From positions 1-22,314 of the forward strand of contig CAZSDV010000036.1 in the NCBI GenBank assembly GCA_964605715.1: a stretch of 22,314 nt of DNA, in the 5' to 3' direction. Source of the DNA: JAPUME01 sp964605715 (GTDB lineage Bacteria; Acidobacteriota; Terriglobia; UBA7540; JAPUME01). Shown piece by piece: positions 16,079-22,314 of the stretch. Each line of letters starts with the position of its first letter. Position 1 is the first letter of the stretch. Position numbers and translations under genes: made by a program. The notes under the pieces are model-generated. The model searched no databases. It had not been told where the DNA came from and saw only the letters and a list, made by a program, of their open reading frames with translations.

Positions 16079-16101
16079 TCAGAAAAAGCCTATCTTTCTG
16101 A
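16079..16101. terminator. Possible bidirectional terminator between mnmG and aroK
   Basis: TCAGAAA (16079-16085) and TTTCTGA (16095-16101) form a 7-bp stem with a 9-base loop in the short convergent gap. The stem is AT-rich and the T run lies 20 bases downstream (near 16125), so the call is weak. Confidence 0.35.
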
Positions 16102-16133
16102 ACCTTTAGCAATATGCAATAAACATTTTTACC

Positions 16134-16679
16134 TTAGAAAATAGGAAGGTCCAAAATCTTTTTCACCACTTGCCGAGAGGAAAGATGGTCAGTTGTCAAA
16201 CAAAATTCTGACTTCTGGTAGACTGGCAACCTCTCCTGAAAGAGGCGACGGAAGCTTGTCCGGTCTCGAGCTAAGGGCCGGTGCTTCAAGTTTGCACACC
16301 GGGACCACAGTACTTCGAAGGAAACCTCCAGCCAGATCGTGATACCCTCAGCCTCGTAGATCAACTTCCGATTTTCTGCTTGGATGACGGTGCCTCCACC
16401 CAAGGCAACCACAGCTGGTTTCTTGTGGATAATCCCTTTGAGTGCTGCATGCTCAAGCTTCCGAAAATACTGGCCCCCCTTGGTTTCAAAAATCTCGGAA
16501 ATCGAAGTCTTTTGACTCTCCTCAATAATCTGATCAAGGTCGCTAAAAGGCCAATCTAATTGCTCCGCTAGGAGCGCCCCAACCGTTGTCTTGCCGCTCC
16601 CCATGAATCCAACCAAGTAAATAACCTTCTTGTTTTTTTGCATGTCAGGTGAACCGTTAGTATCCTTGCAGTTCTCCAT
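16134..16679 (-). CDS. aroK: Shikimate kinase
   Basis: Phosphorylates shikimate at O3 with ATP in the aromatic amino acid pathway. Walker A GFMGSGKTT is at residues 24-32 from the chosen start. FSDLDQIIEES contains the shikimate-binding Asp pair, GGQYFRKLEHAAL the substrate Arg, VALGGGT the conserved glycine loop, and HRPLARDRT the lid Arg. From ATG 16679 the protein has 181 residues, a normal size. The open frame continues 53 codons further upstream to 16838, but that would overlap the upstream DUF4097 gene and adds sequence unlike the family. A second ATG at 16643 (169 residues) is equally plausible. Neither has a strong Shine-Dalgarno. It is the last gene of the minus-strand run; no other aromatic pathway gene is nearby. 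Confidence 0.94.
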   Translation of the reverse strand: MENCKDTNGSPDMQKNKKVIYLVGFMGSGKTTVGALLAEQLDWPFSDLDQIIEESQKTSISEIFETKGGQYFRKLEHAALKGIIHKKPAVVALGGGTVIQAENRKLIYEAEGITIWLEVSFEVLWSRCANLKHRPLARDRTSFRRLFQERLPVYQKSEFCLTTDHLSSRQVVKKILDLPIF

Positions 16680-16779
16680 TGTAGGAATCAGCTGGGGGAA
16701 ATGTGAAGGGAAAAATTCCAGAAAAGGGATTCTCGGAGCAAGCAGTAGAATATCAAATTGAAATTTTCCATCAAGAAAT

Positions 16780-17661
16780 TTACTGCTGCCGGTGAATGCG
16801 AATTGCACCGTTAAAGGTAGATAGCTGCACCAAGGCATTCCCCGCGTGCCGGGAACCCACGAAGTTCGACATTGAGGTACGTTGACCTAATCGGGGTGAG
16901 CCAGTGGAAAATCCACTCCCTTCAAGCCTGCCGCGAACTGTCGAAGCTTGAAGGTTGAAGGTTGCATAGCCAGGACAAGTAACCTCGATATCCCCACTGT
17001 GGCTCACGAAACGATAATTTCCTCTGGGGAAAAAATCTCCCTCGTAGGAAATTGCACCTGTCGTGGTCCCGGCATAAATCTGCGAGCTTTCCGGCCACTC
17101 GAAATTGATATTTCCCGTAACGCTCTTTACTTCCACGCGGCCCGTCGGACGAACTGCATAGATATTGCCGCTCATTGACTTAATTGCTAAATGCCCACCG
17201 ACATCGGTAAGAGTAATATTCCCTGACACGGTCCGGGCAGTAATGTCCCCCCACAACATCTCCATGTTAACGGGACCCCTGCTTCGCTTGACGATTTCCA
17301 GTTGCACTTCAGAAGGAATTTTTAAAAGCAAGTCAGCTTTGTCGTTAACTGTCACGTCATTGGGCTCGGTAGGCCAAACGGACACTAAAAGTTGGTCGGT
17401 TGGTCCCTCAGGAGGAAGCTTCTCAATCCTTAACTTGAGTCGGCCAGAGTCGGATGCCACACTCACCAAGACTTCTTGCTTATCCCACCCATGAACCATC
17501 ACTCTCCCAGGCGCTGTGCTCTCAATTATGATACGAGGATTATGGGTAGTTTTAACTGTCTCTTTCTTATTGAGAGGAGTGGCAGTTAACCCCGTTGCTA
17601 GTCCCAGAGCATACCCAATCGCCAGGACCAGAAGAATGGAAAGTTTTGGTGAAATTCTCAT
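16780..17661 (-). CDS. Exported DUF4097-family beta-solenoid protein
   Basis: A 293-residue protein with an N-terminal signal or anchor (SILLVLAIGYALGLATGLTA). The body is made of short strand repeats typical of DUF4097/adhesin-like domains: DITARTVSGNITLTDVGGHL, AIKSMSGNIYAVRPTGRV, EVKSVTGNINFEWP, GAISYEGDFF and SGDIEVTCPG. The recurring SGNI/TGNI turns suggest a right-handed beta-solenoid. Family members are often encoded beside ECF sigma and anti-sigma genes, as here: it follows the anti-sigma gene by 57 bp. Function is unknown in general; a cell-surface or envelope stress role is inferred from the neighbours. ATG 17661 has AAAGG very close upstream. The stop lies 100 bp before the preferred aroK start. 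Confidence 0.82.
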   Translation of the reverse strand: MRISPKLSILLVLAIGYALGLATGLTATPLNKKETVKTTHNPRIIIESTAPGRVMVHGWDKQEVLVSVASDSGRLKLRIEKLPPEGPTDQLLVSVWPTEPNDVTVNDKADLLLKIPSEVQLEIVKRSRGPVNMEMLWGDITARTVSGNITLTDVGGHLAIKSMSGNIYAVRPTGRVEVKSVTGNINFEWPESSQIYAGTTTGAISYEGDFFPRGNYRFVSHSGDIEVTCPGYATFNLQASTVRGRLEGSGFSTGSPRLGQRTSMSNFVGSRHAGNALVQLSTFNGAIRIHRQQ

Positions 17662-17718
17662 GGCCTTTATCTATTGTCATCCTTCTTTGGAATATGACAC
17701 TCCCAGAACGCCTCCTAC

Positions 17719-18414
17719 CTAAGGTGCATGGTAGGTTGCACTTAATTGGAGCGCCGTTGAAAGCAGAGCTGCTTTCTGCTCGTAGGCCAGCATCAGATGG
17801 TCCTGGGCCAGAACATTCTCTGGTTCTTCTTGGACAATCCGTGCGCACTCCTTGATAGCCTCATTTAAAGTTGTCATACAAATCTCCGAGACCGAAGTTA
17901 CGTCCGCCGCCAAAGCCGCCACCTCAGAGCGGTAACTCTCCTCCATAACCGCTAGGACTGGAACGATGCTGGCCTGCATAACATGTGTACCTTGAGAATT
18001 ACCTCTCTCTGGCCCGCGCCCCCACCAGTCAGCACTTGAAGCAAACACTAGTAGGCCAGCTAGCACAACCAAGCTCGCCATTGCACCCTGGACTCCGGGA
18101 GTGAAAAATGGTCCTTGTAGAAATCCCATCCAGCGGCTCAGTTTTTTGGTCTTCTCCGGAATAAATCCTTCTGCTATCAACTGTTCATGAATCCGAGGCC
18201 AAAGTGTCGTAGGCGGATCAAAGTCAGGAAGGTTCCGACTCTCAGCAAGGATGAGCTTCAGGTCAGACAAAAGAGCAGAGCAAGAAGAGCATTGACGAAC
18301 ATGCTCGTCAAACCAAGGACTAGCTTCACCCTCAGGAATCTCAACCAGCATAGCATTAAAACGCTGGCAATCAGGTGAAGACGGGAGAGTGCTATGTTTC
18401 CTTAATTTACTCAT
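17719..18414 (-). CDS. Anti-sigma factor with zinc-finger-like N-terminus and one transmembrane segment
   Basis: A 231-residue membrane protein that probably sequesters the ECF sigma factor encoded just upstream. The cytoplasmic N-terminal part holds a zf-HC2-like motif HVRQCSSC (HxxxCxxC) preceded by a further Cys in SPDCQRF, the classic ZAS anti-sigma zinc site. A hydrophobic segment GAMASLVVLAGLLVFASSADWW crosses the membrane. The 100-residue exterior part is helical, with NEAIKECARIVQEEPENVLAQDHLMLAYEQKAALL (key pieces NEAIKECARIVQEEPEN and LMLAYEQKAALL), a tail I associate with Acidobacteria-type anti-sigma proteins. ATG 18414 is preferred, with GGAAAG upstream; an in-frame GTG at 18447 would add 11 residues. 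It lies 65 bp after the sigma gene, almost certainly cotranscribed. Confidence 0.85.
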   Translation of the reverse strand: MSKLRKHSTLPSSPDCQRFNAMLVEIPEGEASPWFDEHVRQCSSCSALLSDLKLILAESRNLPDFDPPTTLWPRIHEQLIAEGFIPEKTKKLSRWMGFLQGPFFTPGVQGAMASLVVLAGLLVFASSADWWGRGPERGNSQGTHVMQASIVPVLAVMEESYRSEVAALAADVTSVSEICMTTLNEAIKECARIVQEEPENVLAQDHLMLAYEQKAALLSTALQLSATYHAP

Positions 18415-18479
18415 AACACTATCTTTCCAGAAAAAATCTAGTCTCACTTCGCTTCATTCGATTATTCCCCTACCCTGAA

Positions 18480-19109
18480 CTAACTTTTTTCGATCTTCCG
18501 TTGCAAAAACTCTCTCAATCTTAACCGAGCCTTGTGAAGCTGTGATTTTGAATTTCCTACCGAACAATTCGACATATTTGCAATCTCATGATGCTCAAAT
18601 CCTTCTACGTCGTGGAGAACTAAAACTCTCCGATAGCCCGGGGGTAGATCTTCTATGGCACGCTGCAAGGTTATTCGGTCCACCAAGCCTGCCAGGTGCC
18701 TATCAATAGCTCCGTACTCCTTGTGGGGTTTTTCTTCATTAGAAGGATCAACCTCTTCCAAGGGAATCAAATTCAGCCCCTTCTTCCGGAGTTGCATAAG
18801 AACCACATTGACCACTAACCGGTGCAGCCAGGTACTAAATGCCGATTGACCCCGGAAACTACCAATCTTCCGAAATAGCTGAAGAAATGCCTGCTGAGAA
18901 AGGTCTTCAGCCTGACCCACATCACCAACCATCCGCAAACAAAGCGAGAAAACCCTCCGCTTGTGGGCTTGGTAGAGCCGCTCAAAGGAAGCTTCATCGC
19001 CTTGTTGAGCTTTTCGGACAAGCTCCGCATCTTTTTCCCGCTGGCTAAAAGCCTTTGACCCTGTACTCTTTTCTGCACTCAAGTTCCAACCGGCACAACG
19101 GCACCACAA
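18480..19109 (-). CDS. ECF-type RNA polymerase sigma factor (sigma-70 family)
   Basis: Directs RNA polymerase to a specific regulon. Region 2 is clear: ASFERLYQAHKRRVFSLCLRM, in pieces FERLYQAHKRRVFSLC, then GQAEDLSQQAFLQLFRKIGSF and SAFSTWLHRLVVNVVL. Region 4 follows with IEDLPPGYRRVLVLHDVEGFEHHEIANMSNCSVGNSKSQLHKARLRLREFL (LPPGYRRVLVLHDVEGF and GNSKSQLHKARLRLREFL). No region 3, as expected for ECF. There is no ATG at a sensible position: the frame is bounded by a stop just before CTG-TTG at 19109, and the other candidate is TTG at 19082. A 15-codon leader frame ends by overlapping that second TTG (separate entry), so the true start may be 19082. It precedes its likely anti-sigma factor. Confidence 0.9.
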   Translation of the reverse strand: MWCRCAGWNLSAEKSTGSKAFSQREKDAELVRKAQQGDEASFERLYQAHKRRVFSLCLRMVGDVGQAEDLSQQAFLQLFRKIGSFRGQSAFSTWLHRLVVNVVLMQLRKKGLNLIPLEEVDPSNEEKPHKEYGAIDRHLAGLVDRITLQRAIEDLPPGYRRVLVLHDVEGFEHHEIANMSNCSVGNSKSQLHKARLRLREFLQRKIEKS

Positions 19110-19126
19110 CAGCTGTTAAGATGCAT
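19079..19126 (-). CDS. Possible 15-codon leader peptide overlapping the sigma factor start
   Basis: ATG at 19126 with AGGA 7 bases upstream encodes MHLNSCCGAVVPVGT and stops with a TGA that overlaps an in-frame TTG of the sigma gene (TTGA, 19082-19079). Such an overlap is typical of translational coupling. The sigma gene itself has no ATG and no good ribosome site, which gives this small frame a possible role. It could also mean that a single-base sequence error hides a normal ATG start. Confidence 0.3.
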   Translation of the reverse strand: MHLNSCCGAVVPVGT

Positions 19127-19177
19127 GGTTTTGTCCTGGAGTTGCCTTGATTTGTAAAAAATCTACCTCAAAAGAGT

Positions 19178-21445
19178 TTATTTCATTACGTAAACCAAAA
19201 TTTTTCCCAACCCCACGTTACCCACTAAATCTTGAACACGGAGGGCCACAGAGTGTTCTCCTGGAGCTAAATCAGAAAGCTGAACTGAAAAAACTTCACT
19301 TTTAGAATCCACAATGCCATCCTTGGAAAAAACCGGCTTCCAGGGTTGGAAACCGATGCGAGCTTCGGCCAACCGAAGACTGGAAAGAGCATCCTTCACG
19401 GCAAATTCCACCTCCTCACCCAGTGCTGATTTTAATCTCTTTGCTGTCACCCCAGGAGGAGTATTATCTACAATAAAAGGGCGGCTTAGTTTTTGTGTCT
19501 TTTTAGCCACTGAAATAGGATTTTCCATCTCATCAGAAGCCACAATCTTTGCTATATATTTTCCATCAGAAATTGCTGCTGATTGCAGGGTGTAAGTGGT
19601 CCCTAGAAACTCCTCTTCCAACTTCAACCACTCCTTTTCACCTTCTGCCCTCAAGTAAAGGGCGTAAACCAGCAAGTCTTGGTTGGAATCTCTGGCCTGC
19701 CAGGAAATCGTAACAGGAAGACGAAGCTCGCTTCTATTCCTCAAGGTTTGACGAGCAGACGCAGAAGAGGAACTGGAGTGAGGACCGCCAGCTGAGATAA
19801 CGCCTCCCCGACTTCCAGCCTGATTATTGTTTCCCGAAAAACCCTGTGACGGGGTCCTTACTACTACTGATTTAATCTCAGGGGCAATATTTTGGTTCAG
19901 ATAGGCTACTCTCACACTATCCAAAATTGGAGTTTCCCCAGAACCCCGACTAAATTCTGCCCTCCACTGGAGAAATCGTGCAGGTGGACTCTGAATGGTT
20001 TCACCTTCAAAGTTCCGATAGGGACCAGTCCAATCACTCCAGGTTTTATCGGGCCGCTCAAAATTTCCACTCCGGACATAGAACTCCAACCTGGCACCCT
20101 GGTCGAGTATCGCATGCCAGCTAATCCTTCCCCATTGAGAAATAAAATGGGTATCCCACACCGGAGAGAGATAAGTTCCGGTTGAAGACAGCTCTGGGGT
20201 AAGCCGGAAAATTTTCCCGATGTTGCCGGTGGCAACAAAAACTGTCCCATCGTTCGCTTTTTCAAGGCGAGTAGCAAGTGTCTCCCGAGTCTCATTTAAC
20301 AGAGTTAACCTGGAGGGCTTCCCGCGTGGAGCTATCAACTCAAAAACCCGACCTTGAGTGCTAGTGGTAAATAACACCCGGTCTTCTTGAGCCAAAAGGC
20401 CAAAAACACTTTCGCGGTTTGAGCGCCATAAGGTTTCAACTGAGCTATTAGGCAGTATTCGATATACAGCTCCTCGACCCCCAACAGGAGTAGTAGAAGC
20501 TGGAATCTGCAAAGATCGATTTCCGGCCTTCTGGTTTCTTTGCTGTCCTGGGATCTGTCTACCCCCGTCCGGATCACTAGATCCACCTTTCTTTTCCTGA
20601 GATGGACCTTGCAAAGGCGAGGTTGAACCTACAGAATTTCCGCGCGCAACATAGAAAGGACTGCGACTCTTGATTGCTGTTCCCAGTGCTGCTATGTAGA
20701 TGTGCTCCTTGCGATCAACAGCTAAAGCATGAATCTCAGGGAGGTCGGAATTATAGAGAATAAAACCCTTCCCATCAGTCGAAATACGATAAAGCAAACC
20801 ATTCGGATCACTTCCTGCCAGCAGCCTTCCTTTTGAATCAAGCGCCATGCAGATGATGTGTGTCTGCCCTGAATCAAAAAATACTTCTCCTTCCTTCTCT
20901 CTGGTTACTCGAAAGATCTTCCCTTTATCTCCTGTTCCCACGAGGAGGCGGCCATCTGCATCAAAAACTAACGACCAGATATATTTGCTTTCAGGATCAA
21001 AAAAAACCGAAGACTCACCCTCCGAATCAATGTCAATGCGGTAAACCTTTCCGTCTGGAGAACTGGCAACATAAAGATCGCCACCCGGTCCGACAGCCAG
21101 GGAAAAAATATCTGGTTCGGGAGCAACAAACAGCAGCTCCCCTATCCCTTCTTCATTAATTCGAAAAACTTTACCTTGATGACCAGTACCGAAGTAGAGT
21201 GCCCCTTCATTGCCCAAAGCAAGAGAAAGCACTAGCGTCTCATCGGGCTCAAAGATGTTCTTGGTTAGAGGAGAAGGGCGAAGGCGGCCATCCCTAGTCA
21301 AAGATATATTCTCGAGGGCACCCTGAAGGAAGCTTTCGTAAGTTGAGATTTCCCAAAAAGAAGTATCCACTGCCACGAGAGGATGGGAAATACTAAAAAA
21401 TATATAAAAAAAGATAGTAATCCGCCGACTGAGTAGTCTTGCCAT
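19178..21445 (-). CDS. Exported beta-propeller protein with C-terminal Ig-like domains
   Basis: A 755-residue secreted protein with an N-terminal signal (ITIFFYIFFSISHPLVAV). Residues 70-260 and 325-415 carry propeller blades with the repeated pattern GxLYxGTGxxGKVFRI: GALYFGTGHQGKVFRI, GDLYVASSPDGKVYRI, GRLLVGTGDKGKIFRV, GRLLAGSDPNGLLYRI and GTVFVATGNIGKIFRL. A low-complexity Gly/Ser/Gln insert (about 263-320) interrupts the propeller, and a second Gly/Ser stretch (535-568) links to two strand-rich domains (about 570-755) resembling fibronectin or Ig-like folds. Substrate or ligand is unknown; it is likely surface or periplasmic. AAAGGA lies six bases before ATG 21445. It begins 28 bp after the S55-family gene, so the two are almost certainly cotranscribed, and it precedes the sigma factor gene by 68 bp. 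Confidence 0.85.
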   Translation of the reverse strand: MARLLSRRITIFFYIFFSISHPLVAVDTSFWEISTYESFLQGALENISLTRDGRLRPSPLTKNIFEPDETLVLSLALGNEGALYFGTGHQGKVFRINEEGIGELLFVAPEPDIFSLAVGPGGDLYVASSPDGKVYRIDIDSEGESSVFFDPESKYIWSLVFDADGRLLVGTGDKGKIFRVTREKEGEVFFDSGQTHIICMALDSKGRLLAGSDPNGLLYRISTDGKGFILYNSDLPEIHALAVDRKEHIYIAALGTAIKSRSPFYVARGNSVGSTSPLQGPSQEKKGGSSDPDGGRQIPGQQRNQKAGNRSLQIPASTTPVGGRGAVYRILPNSSVETLWRSNRESVFGLLAQEDRVLFTTSTQGRVFELIAPRGKPSRLTLLNETRETLATRLEKANDGTVFVATGNIGKIFRLTPELSSTGTYLSPVWDTHFISQWGRISWHAILDQGARLEFYVRSGNFERPDKTWSDWTGPYRNFEGETIQSPPARFLQWRAEFSRGSGETPILDSVRVAYLNQNIAPEIKSVVVRTPSQGFSGNNNQAGSRGGVISAGGPHSSSSSASARQTLRNRSELRLPVTISWQARDSNQDLLVYALYLRAEGEKEWLKLEEEFLGTTYTLQSAAISDGKYIAKIVASDEMENPISVAKKTQKLSRPFIVDNTPPGVTAKRLKSALGEEVEFAVKDALSSLRLAEARIGFQPWKPVFSKDGIVDSKSEVFSVQLSDLAPGEHSVALRVQDLVGNVGLGKILVYVMK

Positions 21446-21473
21446 GGAGATCCTTTGTAAATCCTATCCGTTC

Positions 21474-22314
21474 TTAGCGACCAAGCACTTCACTTACTCT
21501 CACCCGAATGGTCCTTTGCCCCTGCAAGGAGAAGGGTTGTGAGTCTCCTTCGGAATCACCAATGATCGAATGCCGACTGGTAATAATGTTGCTTGAAACT
21601 GCCGGATCAGACATGAATGTCTGGACCAATGAAGGTGGTGGTGAGGGGAATTCCTCCCCTTGCAGAAACAAGGTGCGCCTTGGGGCTAGCAGTAAGACAT
21701 AGAGCCGATTGTTTCGACGCACACGGTTCAAGGCCCGCACAAGTTGCCGTAAATCCTTTGCTGGTTTTCCTTGCAGCGCTGAAAATTGCGATGACTGAAA
21801 ACGATTGATGGCTCTACCACCTCCTACAATAATGGAAATGTATCCGTCAGCCAAGCTTTCAGGAATTGTCACAGGGATTTTTTCCAAAATAAGTTTTCCA
21901 TCTGGAGTTCTCAATGTGCAGTGGATGACAATCTCCTCGCCTGACCTCACCGCAGATTTATTGGACCATACCTGCTCCAAATTCGCAGAACGCCGCTCCT
22001 CAACCGAAACCACGGAAACATCGATTCCCTCAATAACCAACTCGCTGTACCCACCTGAAAGCACCGCTCTTAATGGTCCGGTAACTACGTTAGCGACTCC
22101 GACTTGTGAATTTACTTCGCCCGAGATGATATCCCCAAAATCAATAGTTTGCCGGTTGTCAATGAATTGACCATCATTGGCCATCTTACCCAAGCGAATC
22201 TTGCCCTGAACCTCGAAAGTTACATGGCCCACTCGCCGTTCTGTAGCCGTTATGATATTCATCAATACCTGATTGAGTAGGAAAGGAGTTAGGAATAGAT
22301 TCTGCACCACCTCA
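21474..22314 (-). CDS. SpoIVB peptidase S55 domain-type protein, C-terminal fragment
   Basis: The last 280 residues of a larger exported protein whose start lies beyond the window. The frame is open to the window edge, so GTG codons at 22310 and 22307 are not true starts. The fragment has LTPFLLNQVLMNIITATERRVG, in pieces LTPFLLNQVLMN and ATERRVGHVTFEVQGKIRL, then IEGIDVSVVSVEERRSANLEQVW, here VIEGIDVSV and ERRSANLEQVW, then VRSGEEIVI, PVTIPESLADG and LRQLVRALNRVRRNNRLYVLL (RALNRVRRNNRLYVLL). I recognise this as the conserved C-terminal region of Acidobacteria proteins annotated as SpoIVB peptidase S55 domain-containing; the S55 domain itself would be N-terminal and is not visible. Proteolytic activity therefore cannot be judged here. 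It is transcribed just ahead of the beta-propeller gene. Confidence 0.75.
   Translation of the reverse strand, partial: EVVQNLFLTPFLLNQVLMNIITATERRVGHVTFEVQGKIRLGKMANDGQFIDNRQTIDFGDIISGEVNSQVGVANVVTGPLRAVLSGGYSELVIEGIDVSVVSVEERRSANLEQVWSNKSAVRSGEEIVIHCTLRTPDGKLILEKIPVTIPESLADGYISIIVGGGRAINRFQSSQFSALQGKPAKDLRQLVRALNRVRRNNRLYVLLLAPRRTLFLQGEEFPSPPPSLVQTFMSDPAVSSNIITSRHSIIGDSEGDSQPFSLQGQRTIRVRVSEVLGR

Overview
The window is about 22 kb of chromosome from an uncultured bacterium, most likely an Acidobacteriota member. The evidence is protein style: an EF-G paralogue with a GHGHTGKT P-loop and a TDYDEEEIQRK switch region, a SpoIVB-S55-type exported protein, an ECF sigma/anti-sigma/DUF4097 cassette, a DUF6807 (PmoA-like) lipoprotein and a TPR-like exported protein. 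I could not confirm this by search. Two runs of exactly 10 N (5129-5138 and 6145-6154) mark scaffold joins, so this is a draft assembly, probably metagenome-derived. I see no mobile element, CRISPR array, rRNA or tRNA.

Layout. 1-1685 (minus): 5' end of an EF-G-family gene, a 367-bp gap with unusual crossed complementarities, and a membrane-anchored coiled-coil protein. 1987-4560 (plus): homoserine dehydrogenase, a terminator-like hairpin, and a malate/L-lactate dehydrogenase-family oxidoreductase. 4822-6691 (plus): a consensus sigma-70 promoter, an exported peroxiredoxin interrupted by a gap, and a DUF6807 lipoprotein interrupted by a gap. 6790-7443 (minus): a Tat-exported gluconate-dehydrogenase subunit-3-like protein without its usual partner. 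7746-10520 (plus): glycerate 2-kinase, a tartronate-semialdehyde-reductase-like dehydrogenase and a coupled unknown gene. 10645-10995 (minus): a cupin. 11128-16045 (plus): a TPR-like exported protein, Mrp/ApbC, a DUF971 protein and MnmG. 16134-22314 (minus): in transcription order, S55-family protein (partial), exported beta-propeller, ECF sigma factor, anti-sigma factor, DUF4097 protein and shikimate kinase.

How genes may work together. The dehydrogenase and glycerate kinase fit consecutive steps from tartronate semialdehyde through glycerate to 2-phosphoglycerate. Mrp followed by DUF971 looks like a split version of the plant HCF101 architecture and suggests Fe-S cluster transfer. Sigma, anti-sigma and DUF4097 look like a cell-envelope stress cassette next to two exported proteins.

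The most interesting observation is the peroxiredoxin. Where the peroxidatic cysteine of a TGGCT motif is expected there is an in-frame TGA (5225-5227), followed at SECIS-like spacing by a hairpin (5242-5263). This suggests a selenocysteine-containing peroxiredoxin. The caveat is that the sequence between the assembly gap and this codon does not fit the protein family and may be a bad contig edge.
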